DNA of 64,000 nt from Rhizobium sp. 18065 (GTDB lineage Bacteria > Pseudomonadota > Alphaproteobacteria > Rhizobiales > Rhizobiaceae). Under the pieces are notes generated by a model. It made no database searches, was not told the DNA's origin, and saw nothing but the letters and a program-made list of their open reading frames with translations. How positions within the stretch are numbered: position 1 is the first letter of the stretch; each line of letters starts with the position of its first letter. Made by a program: the position numbers and the translations under genes. The DNA is taken from NCBI RefSeq assembly GCF_902706095.1, contig NZ_CACSJP010000006.1:1-64000 (forward strand), in the 5' to 3' direction. Below, in pieces: positions 1-8,652 of the stretch.

Positions 1-694
1 GGGTAATCGGGGGCTGGGCAACCGGGTTTTCCGGTTGCGGTCCCGGCTGCGGCGTCCAGTTGGGCGTCACCAGACCGGCCGAAATCAGCAGCTTGATGCC
101 CTCTTCCGGTGACATGTCCAGAAGCTTCACCTTGCTGCGTGGCACGAAGATCAGGAAGCCTGCGGTCGGCACAGGGGTCGGCGCCATGAACACCGCGATC
201 ATTTCCTCGCCATCCTCGTTGAGTTTGGCGGCGATCTCACCCTTGGCATCGGTGGAGACGAAGACCAGAGCCCAGCTTCCGGGGCCGGGAAACTCGATCA
301 GGCCGACCTTCTTGAAGGAGCTCGACTGCTCTTTCAACACCGTCTCGAAGATCTGCTTGGTGCTTTTGTAGACCGTGCGGACCAGCGGCATACGATGCAG
401 TACCGATTCGCCGTAGGCGACGATCGAGCGTCCGATCAGATTCTTGCCGAGGAATCCGATCAGGGTGATGGCGAACAGTGCCAGCAGCAAGCCGGTGCCG
501 GGAATGGCGAACTGTATATAGTTTTCCGGGTTGTAACGGTCCGGAATATAGGGCTTCACCCAGCTATCGGCCCAGCGTATGAAGGTCCAGGTCAACCAGA
601 TAGTGATCGTGACCGGTGCGCAGATGATCAAACCCGTCAGGAAGTTGTTCCTGAGCCGTGTCGCAACCGAAATCGTATCAGAATTTTCAGTCAT
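1..694 (-). CDS. DUF502 family membrane protein (3' end beyond window edge)
   Basis: The reading frame begins with ATG at 694 and runs off the left edge with no stop, so at least 231 residues are present and the C-terminus is missing. Two hydrophobic segments (about residues 17-37 and 58-78) flank a short loop. They are followed by a soluble domain containing the stretch PLVRTVYKSTKQIFETVL, which I recognise as typical of DUF502 proteins. The function of the family is not established. The visible tail is rich in Pro, Gln and Gly. It lies 9 bases downstream of the GNAT gene on the same strand and may be co-transcribed with it. Family call is by motif recognition. Confidence 0.8.
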   Translation of the reverse strand, partial: MTENSDTISVATRLRNNFLTGLIICAPVTITIWLTWTFIRWADSWVKPYIPDRYNPENYIQFAIPGTGLLLALFAITLIGFLGKNLIGRSIVAYGESVLHRMPLVRTVYKSTKQIFETVLKEQSSSFKKVGLIEFPGPGSWALVFVSTDAKGEIAAKLNEDGEEMIAVFMAPTPVPTAGFLIFVPRSKVKLLDMSPEEGIKLLISAGLVTPNWTPQPGPQPENPVAQPPIT

Positions 695-703
695 TAACCG
701 CCG

Positions 704-1207
704 TTATTGTGCAGTGCCGTAAAAACCCGGATGGAAGGCGACAATGCCCAAGGCGTCCGGACCATGCAAGAGCAAAGCCTGGAAATGTCCCGGCGGAACG
801 TCGGGAAGCACGAGACCGTGATCCAGACGGAAACCGAAGCGTTGATAGTAAGCCGGATCGCCGAGCAGGACGCAGCCGGCAGCGCCGAGTGCCCGCAGCT
901 CATCCAGTCCCTCGGAGACGAGACGCGAACCAACTCCCTTGCCTTGATGTGCCGGCGCAACGCTGATCGGGCCGAGGCCGTACCAGCCTTCGTCTCCGCC
1001 AGAAAGCGATATGGGCGAAAAGGCGACATGCCTGACAATCGCTCCAGCCTCCTCGGCCACCAGCGACAGTGTCAGCGCACCGGCATCGCGCAATCGTTCG
1101 ATAATCAGCGGCTCGGTCTGGTCGCTATAGAGCATGCCGGCAAAGGCCGCGGCGGTGACCATGCCGATGGCGGCCTGTTCACCTTCGCGCTCTGCCCGGA
1201 TGATCAT
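704..1207 (-). CDS. GNAT family N-acetyltransferase (YhbS-like)
   Basis: This 167-residue protein is a single GNAT domain. The acetyl-CoA binding motif A is visible as ISVAPAHQGKGVGSRLV (about residues 81-97), following the beta-strand segment GWYGLGPIS. Near residues 122-128 comes YYQRFGF, characteristic of the YhbS subgroup. The substrate cannot be deduced. Its start codon overlaps the stop of glmS by 4 bases (ATGA), indicating translational coupling with amino-sugar synthesis. That position makes an amino sugar or cell-envelope substrate conceivable, but this is inference. Confidence 0.85.
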   Translation of the reverse strand: MIIRAEREGEQAAIGMVTAAAFAGMLYSDQTEPLIIERLRDAGALTLSLVAEEAGAIVRHVAFSPISLSGGDEGWYGLGPISVAPAHQGKGVGSRLVSEGLDELRALGAAGCVLLGDPAYYQRFGFRLDHGLVLPDVPPGHFQALLLHGPDALGIVAFHPGFYGTAQ

Positions 1208-3030
1208 TCCACAGTGACCGACTTGGCCAGGTTACGCGGCTGGTCGACGTCCGTGCCCATGAAGACGGCCGTGTGATAGGCAAGCAACTGAATCGGCAGG
1301 GAGAAGACCATCGGCGAGATGATCTCGGCGACATTCGGCAAGACGATCGTCGCCATGGTCTCGAGCTTGGAGGCCGCCGCCCCCTTCTCGTCGGTGATGA
1401 AGATGATCCGGCCACCGCGGGCCGCCACTTCCTGCATGTTCGACACGGTCTTTTCGAAGAAGCGATCATGCGGCGCAATGACGATGACCGGCATGTTCTC
1501 GTCGATCAGCGCGATCGGACCGTGCTTCAACTCGCCGGCCGCATATCCTTCCGCGTGGATGTAGGAGATCTCCTTCAGCTTCAGCGCGCCTTCCATGGCG
1601 AGCGGATAGCTGGTGCCGCGGCCGAGATAGAGAACGTCCTTGAACTTGGCGAGATCGCGCGACAGGGCCTCGATCTGCGGCTGGATGCTGTTCAGCACCT
1701 GGCTCATGATCCGCGGCATTTCGGCCAGATGCTTGACCAGCTGCTTTTCCTCGGCTTCCGTCACAGTGCCGCGGGCAACACCGGCAGCGATCGACAGCGA
1801 TGCGAGAACCGCCAGCTGGCAGGTGAAGGCCTTGGTAGAGGCTACGCCGATTTCAGGACCGGCCAGGATCGGGAAGATCGCGTCGGCTTCACGGGCAATG
1901 GTCGATTCCTTGACATTGACCACGGCGCCGATCTTCAGGCCGTTTTCCTTGCAATACCGCAGCGATGCCAGCGTGTCAGCGGTCTCACCCGACTGCGAGA
2001 TGAAAAAGGCAGCCTGATCCTTGGACAGCGGCATCTCGCGGTAGCGGAATTCCGAAGCGACATCGATCTCGACCGGCAGGCGGGCATAACGCTCGAACCA
2101 GTATTTGCCGACAAGGCCAGAGAGATAAGCTGTGCCGCAGGCCGACATGGCGAGGCCACGCAGATTGGCGAAATCCAGTTCGCCCTCGAAGGGCTTGATC
2201 CTGTTGGCGGCGAAATCGACGTAGTGCGACAGAGCGTGAGAGATCACCTCCGGCTGCTCGTAGATTTCCTTTTCCATGAAATGGCGATGATTGCCCTTGT
2301 CGATCATGTATGCGCTGGCGGACGAGATCTGCATCTGGCGCTCGACCGGATTGCCGTCGAGATCAAAGATATGGGCACCACGGGCGCCGATCACCGCCCA
2401 ATCGCCATCCTGCAGGTAGGCGATGCGATTGGTGAAAGGCGAAAGCGCGATCGCGTCGGAGCCGAGGAACATCTCGCCATCGCCGAAGCCGATGGCAAGC
2501 GGCGGACCCGAGCGCGCTGCCATGATGGTCGAAGGATCATCCTTGAAGATGACGGCCAGCGCATAGGCGCCGGTTACCTGACGCAACATCTTGTGCATCG
2601 CTTCCCGGCGGCCGAGGCCGTCGCGGAGATATTTCGCCAGAAGTTGCGCCACGACTTCGGTGTCTGTCTGCGTCGCAAAGGTTGCGCCTTCGGCAGAGAG
2701 TTCGTCCTTGATCTCGGAGAAGTTCTCGATGATGCCATTGTGAACGACGGCAACACCATCGACGAAATGCGGATGGGCATTGGTTTCGTTGGGCACGCCG
2801 TGGGTTGCCCAGCGAGTGTGGGCAATGCCGATATTGCCGGCCAGCGGCTCGGCGGCCAACTTGGTCTCGAGATTGAACAGCTTGCCTTCGGCGCGCCGCC
2901 GCTCCAGCGTGTTGTCATGGATCGTCGCAACACCGGCAGAATCATAGCCGCGATATTCGAGCCGCTTCAATGCATCGACGAGGCGCGCCGCGACCGGCTG
3001 GTTACCGACAATACCAACAATACCGCACAT
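1204..3030 (-). CDS. glmS: glutamine--fructose-6-phosphate aminotransferase (isomerizing)
   Basis: GlmS converts fructose-6-phosphate and glutamine to glucosamine-6-phosphate, the first committed step of UDP-GlcNAc synthesis for peptidoglycan and lipid A. The 608-residue length is normal. The N-terminus MCGIVGIVG exposes the catalytic Cys after Met removal. The glutaminase domain covers about residues 1-220, followed by two SIS sugar-isomerase domains with SQSGETADT and the C-terminal PRNLAKSVTVE that forms the C-tail of the active site. A Shine-Dalgarno GGAGA precedes the ATG. It is 135 bases downstream of glmU on the same strand. I see no glmS ribozyme in that gap. Confidence 0.97.
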   Translation of the reverse strand: MCGIVGIVGNQPVAARLVDALKRLEYRGYDSAGVATIHDNTLERRRAEGKLFNLETKLAAEPLAGNIGIAHTRWATHGVPNETNAHPHFVDGVAVVHNGIIENFSEIKDELSAEGATFATQTDTEVVAQLLAKYLRDGLGRREAMHKMLRQVTGAYALAVIFKDDPSTIMAARSGPPLAIGFGDGEMFLGSDAIALSPFTNRIAYLQDGDWAVIGARGAHIFDLDGNPVERQMQISSASAYMIDKGNHRHFMEKEIYEQPEVISHALSHYVDFAANRIKPFEGELDFANLRGLAMSACGTAYLSGLVGKYWFERYARLPVEIDVASEFRYREMPLSKDQAAFFISQSGETADTLASLRYCKENGLKIGAVVNVKESTIAREADAIFPILAGPEIGVASTKAFTCQLAVLASLSIAAGVARGTVTEAEEKQLVKHLAEMPRIMSQVLNSIQPQIEALSRDLAKFKDVLYLGRGTSYPLAMEGALKLKEISYIHAEGYAAGELKHGPIALIDENMPVIVIAPHDRFFEKTVSNMQEVAARGGRIIFITDEKGAAASKLETMATIVLPNVAEIISPMVFSLPIQLLAYHTAVFMGTDVDQPRNLAKSVTVE

Positions 3031-3165
3031 GAAATTCTCCGTCTGGCGTCAATAATTTGCGTCAGTCCTACCGGTTTTGCCGGAATGCGCAATCTTGGGT
3101 GAGGTCAAATTGCATTTCGTAGCGTAACGCAATGCAGCAATGGTGAACGCATTGCGATACAAGAC

Positions 3166-4527
3166 TTAATTGCCAGCCTTCCTTGCTGCCTTGATCGCCA
3201 GGTTCTTCTCGCGGATCTTCTTGGCACCGCCTGGCTTCATCTCCTGGCGCGCGCGACCAAAAGCGAGTGCGTCCGCCGGCACATCCCTGGTGATGACACT
3301 GCCCGACGCGACCAGAGCGCCATCGCCGATAGTCACCGGTGCGACCAGCGACGAGTTGGACCCAATGAAGGCACCTTCACCAATGCGCGTCTCATGCTTG
3401 TTGACGCCGTCATAATTGCAGGTGATCGTGCCGGCGCCGATATTACTCTCGGCACCAACAAAAGCATCGCCGATATAGGTCAGATGGTTGACCTTGGCAC
3501 CCTTGCCGATCTCGGCCTTCTTGACCTCGCAGAAATTGCCGACCTTGGAGCCCTCGGCCAGGTTCGCGCCCGGACGCAGGCGCGCATAGGGGCCGACGGT
3601 GGCGCCGGTCGCGACATAGGCACCTTCGAGATGCGAGAAGGCGTGGATCACGGCACCACCCTCTACGACGACGCCTAAGCCGAAGACGACATTCGGCTCG
3701 ATCAACGCGTCCTGGCCGATTTGCGTATCGTGGCTGAGGAAGACGGTTTCGGGGGCAATCATGGTGACGCCGGACACCATCAGTTCAAGGCGGCGGCGCT
3801 CCTGCCAGAGGCGTTCGATGACAGCCAGTTCGGCGCGATTGTTGCAGCCTGTCAGTTCACTTTCCGGCGCATCGACGGCAACCGCGCGGCCACCGAGCGA
3901 ACGGGCGATCTCGACCAGGTCGGTCAGATAGTACTCACCCTTGGTATTGGTGTTGCCGATGCGCGACAACAGGTCGAGTGCCTTGCGGCCATTGATGGCC
4001 ATCAGGCCGCTGTTGCACCAGGTCACGGCGCGCTCGGCGTCGGTTGCGTCCTTTTCCTCCCGTATCGCCACCAGCTCGCCGTTTTCAACCAGCAGGCGTC
4101 CATAGCCGGTCGGCTTCTGCGTATGAAACCCGATCACGGCCACATCCGCACCATCGGCCAGCGCTTCGCGTGCGGCCATCAGCGGTCCGGGCGTAATCAG
4201 CGGCACATCGCCGTAGGCCACGAGGATTTCATCATAGCCGCGCGCAATCGCATCGCGGGCCATCAAGACGGCATGGCCGGTGCCCAGCCGTTCAACCTGC
4301 AGGATACTCTCCACGGTCATGCCCTCGAGGCTGCCCGCTTTTGTCACCCGCTCGGCATCGCGCCCGACGACAAGGGCGACGTCATTGATACCGGACGCCG
4401 CAATGGAAGCCATGACATGGGCAATCATCGGGCGTCCGGCCACGGGATGAAGCACCTTGGACATGGATGATTTCATCCGGGTGCTGTCACCAGCGGCGAG
4501 AATGACGGCGAGACATCTGCGTGCCAT
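3166..4527 (-). CDS. glmU: bifunctional UDP-N-acetylglucosamine pyrophosphorylase / glucosamine-1-phosphate N-acetyltransferase
   Basis: GlmU acetylates glucosamine-1-phosphate and then transfers UMP to make UDP-GlcNAc. With the ATG at 4527 the protein has 453 residues. The N-terminal nucleotidyltransferase carries [19 protein letters not shown], and the C-terminal half is a left-handed beta-helix of hexapeptide repeats ending in a basic tail. An open frame extends 24 codons further upstream, but a GGAG lies 7 bases before the chosen ATG, and that start gives the usual [13 protein letters not shown] beginning. It is the neighbour of glmS, so the two key UDP-GlcNAc enzymes are adjacent here. 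Confidence 0.95.
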   Translation of the reverse strand: MARRCLAVILAAGDSTRMKSSMSKVLHPVAGRPMIAHVMASIAASGINDVALVVGRDAERVTKAGSLEGMTVESILQVERLGTGHAVLMARDAIARGYDEILVAYGDVPLITPGPLMAAREALADGADVAVIGFHTQKPTGYGRLLVENGELVAIREEKDATDAERAVTWCNSGLMAINGRKALDLLSRIGNTNTKGEYYLTDLVEIARSLGGRAVAVDAPESELTGCNNRAELAVIERLWQERRRLELMVSGVTMIAPETVFLSHDTQIGQDALIEPNVVFGLGVVVEGGAVIHAFSHLEGAYVATGATVGPYARLRPGANLAEGSKVGNFCEVKKAEIGKGAKVNHLTYIGDAFVGAESNIGAGTITCNYDGVNKHETRIGEGAFIGSNSSLVAPVTIGDGALVASGSVITRDVPADALAFGRARQEMKPGGAKKIREKNLAIKAARKAGN

Positions 4528-4605
4528 GAAAAACTCCGGGCTTTGCTCTGATGAAATTTCACTAGCGAGCCGCTGTCGAGGCCGCAAGCTGAAAAGCAAT
4601 GCCGG

Positions 4606-5355
4606 TCAGGACGTGTGCACCCGTTCGACCGCATAGATCGCACTTCGACGGCCAAGCTGGATGACATTTTCCATCGCCGCGCGTGCCCCGTCCACGTCGC
4701 CGCGCTCCACCGCCTCAACGATTGCCATATGGGTGTCGCGCATTTCGGCGTCCCGGTTCGGCACCGGCGGCTTCAGCGCCAACGTAAACGCCCCCTCGAG
4801 CGCCGCGCGAATGAAGCCGACCATGCTTTCCATGAACGGGTTGCCGCCGACGAGCATCAGCAGCAGATGGAAACAGAGATCGGCTTCCACCTGAGACTGC
4901 CAATCGAATTCCGGCGAGCCGAGCTTTGCAGCAAAATGGCGCAATTGGGCACAGTCATCGGCGGTTGCCCGTTTCGCCGCATAGGCCGCCGCCGCAGGCT
5001 CCAGCAATAGGCGAATATCATAGAGATGGTCGATAAATGCGGCGGATACGCCACTTCTGAAATGCCAGCGCAGGACGTCCTCATCCAGCAGGTTCCAGAA
5101 GCACTGGTCCGTCACGCGGGTGCCGATGCGCGATTTCGCCACGACGAGGCCCTTGGCCGCCAGCGTCTTCATCGCTTCGCGCAGCACTGACCTCGAAACT
5201 TCAAAGCGCTGCTGCAGTTCCGGGTCGCCAGGCAGAACATCGCCGACGGCAAACTCACCAGCGACGATCGCCAAACCAAGCTGCTCGACAACCCGGGCGT
5301 GGTTCGTCCGTGGCTTCGAGGCCAATAACCAGCCGGCAATCGCTTCCTTGCGCAT
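4606..5355 (-). CDS. FadR/GntR family transcriptional regulator
   Basis: A 249-residue DNA-binding regulator. The winged helix-turn-helix is at about residues 35-82, with the recognition region EVSRSVLREAMKTLAAKGLV. An all-helical FCD ligand-binding domain follows (about 95-235), with Asp, His and Arg residues (DIRLLLEP, HLLLMLVG, DTHMAIVEA) of the metal or acid binding pocket type. Its effector and targets are unknown. GntR-FCD proteins often sense organic or sugar acids. An inverted repeat lies 30-55 bases upstream of the start and could be its own operator. It sits between the BMP importer and glmU on the same strand, so control of either is possible but unproven. Confidence 0.88.
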   Translation of the reverse strand: MRKEAIAGWLLASKPRTNHARVVEQLGLAIVAGEFAVGDVLPGDPELQQRFEVSRSVLREAMKTLAAKGLVVAKSRIGTRVTDQCFWNLLDEDVLRWHFRSGVSAAFIDHLYDIRLLLEPAAAAYAAKRATADDCAQLRHFAAKLGSPEFDWQSQVEADLCFHLLLMLVGGNPFMESMVGFIRAALEGAFTLALKPPVPNRDAEMRDTHMAIVEAVERGDVDGARAAMENVIQLGRRSAIYAVERVHTS

Positions 5356-5384
5356 GCCTGTGCTCCCTTGTGTCTTTGCGATTC

Positions 5385-5410
5385 GCTACGTTCTGATGGC
5401 TTCTCGTAGC
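5385..5410. promoter_or_regulatory. inverted repeat upstream of the FadR-type regulator
   Basis: GCTACG at 5385-5390 is matched by its complement CGTAGC at 5405-5410, 14 bases apart, within the promoter region of the GntR gene that starts at 5355. Position and symmetry suit an autoregulatory operator, but a 6-base arm can arise by chance. Confidence 0.3.
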
Positions 5411-5473
5411 AATGCACAGCATCTGCAAGGGCTGTATCTTAGCATTTCCGTATTTTTGTATATCCACAACAAA

Positions 5474-5497
5474 GAAAGGGCGCCGAGGCGCCCCTTC
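5474..5497 (-). terminator. rho-independent terminator after the BMP-family binding protein gene
   Basis: GGGCGC at 5478-5483 pairs with GCGCCC at 5488-5493. Read on the minus strand, this GC hairpin is followed by a T-rich tail (TTTCTTTG). It lies about 30 bases past the stop codon at 5526, so the importer transcript probably ends here rather than reading into the GntR gene. Confidence 0.65.
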
Positions 5498-5525
5498 CGT
5501 GATCGCGACAGAAATGTCCGACCGA

Positions 5526-6599
5526 TTATTGCGGCAGCTTGTCGTCAACACCTTCGATGTAGAAGTTCATGCCGAGGATGGTGCCGTCATCGGCGCTTTC
5601 GCCTTCCTTCAGCCACGGCGTACCGTCCTGCTTGTTGATCGGCCCTGTGAAGGGCTTCAGTTCACCGGCCTTGATCTTCGTCATGGTCTCGGTTGCCATC
5701 GCCTTGACGTCGTCCGGCATGTTGGTGAACGGTGCCATCGTCAGGATACCGTCTTTCAGGCCGTCGAAAGTCTGCTGGCTGGCCCAGGTGCCGTCAATCA
5801 CGGCCTGGGTGCGCTTGATGTAGTAGGCGCCCCAGGTGTCGACGATCGAACTCAGCTGGGCGGTCGGGCCGGCTGCAATCATGTCAGAAGCCTGGCCGAA
5901 TGCCTGGATGCCGCGTTCCTGAGCAACCTGCATCGGCGCGGTGGTGTCGGTATGCTGGGTCAGGATGTCAACGCCCTGGTCGATAAGGGCCTTTGCGGCG
6001 TCAGCTTCCTTGCCGGGGTCGAACCAGGTGTTGACCCAGATGACCTTCAACTTGAATTCAGGGTTCACGGTGCGGGCACCGTGAAGGAAGGCGTTGATGC
6101 CGCCAACCACTTCCGGGATGGGGAAGGACGCAATGTAGCCGGCTACACCCTTCTTCGACATCTTGCCGGCGATCTGGCCGTTAATGAAGCGACCTTCATA
6201 GAAGCGCGAGTTGTAGGTGGCGACATTGGCAGCCGTCTTGTAGCCGGTCGCATGTTCGAACTTCACGTCCGGGAACTTCTCGGCAACCTTCAGGGTCGCA
6301 TCCATGAAGCCGAACGAGGTGGCGAAAACCATGGCGCAGCCCGACCGGGCCATGCGCTCGATGGCACGCTCGGCGTCGGGACCTTCCGGAACGCTTTCGA
6401 GGAACGGCGTCTCGATCTTGTCGCCGAAATGGGCCTGCAGTTCCTGGCGGCCGATGTCATGCGCCTGGGTCCAGCCGCCGTCGGTCTTGGTGCCGACATA
6501 GACGAAGCAGATCTTCGTCTTGTCCTGGGCGGAGGCAGGCGCTGCGACCGCGGCAAGTGCCGCAGCCGAGGCGGCAAGCGCGAGGAGGAATTTCTTCAT
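5526..6599 (-). CDS. BMP family ABC transporter substrate-binding protein
   Basis: A 357-residue periplasmic binding protein with a clear signal peptide: basic MKK, a hydrophobic alanine-rich core, and a likely cleavage after ASA at residue 24. The mature protein has the Bmp/PnrA-like fold, with the hallmark KICFVYVGTKTDGGWTQAHD near its start and GYIASFPIPEVVGGINAF in the middle. Characterised members bind purine nucleosides or related ligands. The gene is last in a four-gene importer set (ATPase, two permeases, binding protein) on the minus strand, and a terminator follows it. Confidence 0.92.
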   Translation of the reverse strand: MKKFLLALAASAAALAAVAAPASAQDKTKICFVYVGTKTDGGWTQAHDIGRQELQAHFGDKIETPFLESVPEGPDAERAIERMARSGCAMVFATSFGFMDATLKVAEKFPDVKFEHATGYKTAANVATYNSRFYEGRFINGQIAGKMSKKGVAGYIASFPIPEVVGGINAFLHGARTVNPEFKLKVIWVNTWFDPGKEADAAKALIDQGVDILTQHTDTTAPMQVAQERGIQAFGQASDMIAAGPTAQLSSIVDTWGAYYIKRTQAVIDGTWASQQTFDGLKDGILTMAPFTNMPDDVKAMATETMTKIKAGELKPFTGPINKQDGTPWLKEGESADDGTILGMNFYIEGVDDKLPQ

Positions 6600-6640
6600 G
6601 ATGTACCCCTGTCTGGTTAGGTTGAAGCTTTTGTTTTCGT

Positions 6641-7558
6641 TTAACGATCCGGCACGAAGGGCTTGCCCAGCGAGGCCGGTGTATTGATCAGCGTTGTGCG
6701 CCGATTATGGGAGATAATGATGAGGACGACAATGGTTGCGGCATAGGGCAGCGCCGATAGAAACTGTGATGGAAGACCGATGCCGAAGGCCTGGGCATGC
6801 AGCTGGCCGATGGTCACCGCGCCGAACAGATAGCCGCCGGCCAGCAGGCGCCAGGGCCGCCAGGCGGCAAAGACGACCAGCGCCAGCGCGATCCAGCCGC
6901 GGCCGGCCGACATGTTTTCCACCCATTGCGGCGTGTAGACCAGCGACAGCTGGGCACCTGCAAGGCCGGCACAGGCGCCGCCGAACATGACCGCGAGATA
7001 ACGCGTGCGGATGACCGGCAAGCCTAGCGTATGGGCCGAACCATGACTGTCACCGATGGCACGCAGTTTCAGGCCGGCACGGCTCTTGAACAGGAACCAG
7101 TTGACCCCGACCACCAGGGCGATCGACAGATAGAAGATGATGTCCTGCCTGAAGAACAACGGCCCGACGACCGGAATATCGGCCAGCAGGGGAATGGCGA
7201 TCGGGGCCAGCTTGACGCCGGGCACCCCGACCAGGCTCTCGCCGACCATGCCGGATACGCCAAGGCCGAGAATGGTCAGGGCGAGACCGGTGGCAACCTG
7301 ATTGGCGACCAGGGTCAGTGTCAGGAAGCCGAAGAGCAACGAGAAGGCCGCCCCCGCCAGAATGCCGGCCAGAACGCCGATGAAGGGAGAGCCGGATGCC
7401 TGGGCCGCGGCAAAGGCGCAGACGGCGCCGATGATCATCATGCCTTCGACGCCGAGATTGAGCACACCCGAGCGCTCCGTGACCAGTTCGCCGAGTGCTG
7501 CAATGACCAGCGGGGTCGAGGCGGTGATGACGGTCAGCAAGATCGCTTCAACAATCAT
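6641..7558 (-). CDS. ABC transporter permease (nucleoside/BMP type)
   Basis: A 305-residue inner-membrane permease of the branched-chain amino acid/monosaccharide permease superfamily. It has about eight to nine hydrophobic segments. The glycine-rich signature LVTERSGVLNLGVEGMMIIG, near residues 26-45, is characteristic of the second permease of BMP-linked importers. The start codon overlaps the stop of the upstream permease by 4 bases (ATGA), indicating translational coupling. It forms the translocation channel together with the neighbouring permease. Confidence 0.92.
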   Translation of the reverse strand: MIVEAILLTVITASTPLVIAALGELVTERSGVLNLGVEGMMIIGAVCAFAAAQASGSPFIGVLAGILAGAAFSLLFGFLTLTLVANQVATGLALTILGLGVSGMVGESLVGVPGVKLAPIAIPLLADIPVVGPLFFRQDIIFYLSIALVVGVNWFLFKSRAGLKLRAIGDSHGSAHTLGLPVIRTRYLAVMFGGACAGLAGAQLSLVYTPQWVENMSAGRGWIALALVVFAAWRPWRLLAGGYLFGAVTIGQLHAQAFGIGLPSQFLSALPYAATIVVLIIISHNRRTTLINTPASLGKPFVPDR

Positions 7559-8652
7559 GATGCGCTCCTGCCGGCGAGCTTGCGGCCACGATCGAAGACG
7601 ATGCGTACCTTGTAGAGAATGAGCGTGTCGCAGGAGAGCACGAAGAACAGCAGCAGCCCCTGGAAGACCCGGGTGACCTTGTCGGAGACGCCGATCGACA
7701 GCTGCGCGCCTTCACCGCCCAGATAGGTCAGCGCCAGCACCAGACCCGCGGCGACGATGCCGAGCGGATTGAGACGTCCGAGGAAGGCGACGATGATTGC
7801 GGTGAAGCCGTAACCCGGGGAGATCGACGGCTGCAGGTGGCCGATGGATCCGGACACTTCGGTTATCCCGGCGAGACCGGCCAGTGCGCCGGAAAACAGC
7901 AACGAGAACCATACCATGCCGCGCGACGAGAAGCCGGCGAAACGCCCTGCCCGCTCGGACTGCCCCAGCACCACGATCTGGAAGCCCTTGAGCGTGTAGC
8001 GCATCATCAGCCAGACGGCGACGGCGGCGAGCAGCGCGAAGGCGAAGCCCCAATGGGCGCGGCCGGAAGACGACAGGATTTCCGGCAACACGGCTTCGCT
8101 GACGAAGCTGCGGCTCTGGGGGAAATTATAGCCACCTGGATCACGCCAGGCGCCACGCACCAGCCAGTCGAGGAAAAGCTGGGCGATATAGACCAGCATC
8201 AGGCTGGTCAGGATCTCGTTGGTGTTGAAGCGGGTCTTGAGCAGGGCCGGGATGCCGGCATAGGCCGCCCCGCCCAACGCGCCCATGACCATCATCAATG
8301 GCAGCAGAAACGGCGAATGCCATTCGTAGAAGACGATCGGCAGAAGCGAACCGGTGATCGCGCCGACGGTGAACTGGCCTTCTGCGCCGATATTCCAGTT
8401 GTTGGAGCGGTAACAGACCGAGAGGCCGACAGCGATCAGGATCAGCGGACCGGCCTTGATTGCCAGTTCATGCAGCGACCAGACCTCGAGAAGCGGTTCG
8501 ATGAAAAAGCTGTAAAGCGCAGAAACAGGATCCTTGCCGAGCAGCGCAAACATGATGCCGCCGAAGAACACGGTGAGTGCCAGCGCCAGCAACGGCGAGA
8601 CGATGGCAAACAGCGCCGATTGGCGCGGACGGCGTTCAAGTTCAATGCGCAT
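7555..8652 (-). CDS. ABC transporter permease (nucleoside/BMP type)
   Basis: The first of two permeases, 365 residues with the ATG at 8652. A longer frame from 8670 is possible, but GGAG lies 7 bases before 8652 and the shorter overlap with the ATPase gene (11 bases) is more usual. The long first hydrophobic segment is at about residues 15-45. The family signature YRSNNWNIGAEGQFTVGAI is near residue 80. Together with the neighbouring permease and the double ATPase it forms a complete importer. Confidence 0.92.
   Translation of the reverse strand: MRIELERRPRQSALFAIVSPLLALALTVFFGGIMFALLGKDPVSALYSFFIEPLLEVWSLHELAIKAGPLILIAVGLSVCYRSNNWNIGAEGQFTVGAITGSLLPIVFYEWHSPFLLPLMMVMGALGGAAYAGIPALLKTRFNTNEILTSLMLVYIAQLFLDWLVRGAWRDPGGYNFPQSRSFVSEAVLPEILSSSGRAHWGFAFALLAAVAVWLMMRYTLKGFQIVVLGQSERAGRFAGFSSRGMVWFSLLFSGALAGLAGITEVSGSIGHLQPSISPGYGFTAIIVAFLGRLNPLGIVAAGLVLALTYLGGEGAQLSIGVSDKVTRVFQGLLLFFVLSCDTLILYKVRIVFDRGRKLAGRSAS

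Noticed and set aside
1273-3102. 609-codon open frame on the plus strand opposite glmS
   Set aside because: Product is Arg/Asp/Gly-rich with no recognisable domain and mirrors the codon pattern of glmS; an antisense shadow of a GC-rich gene.
3031-3165. glmS ribozyme or riboswitch upstream of glmS
   Set aside because: The 135-base gap to glmU shows no recognisable ribozyme core, and glmS ribozymes are known mainly from Gram-positive bacteria.
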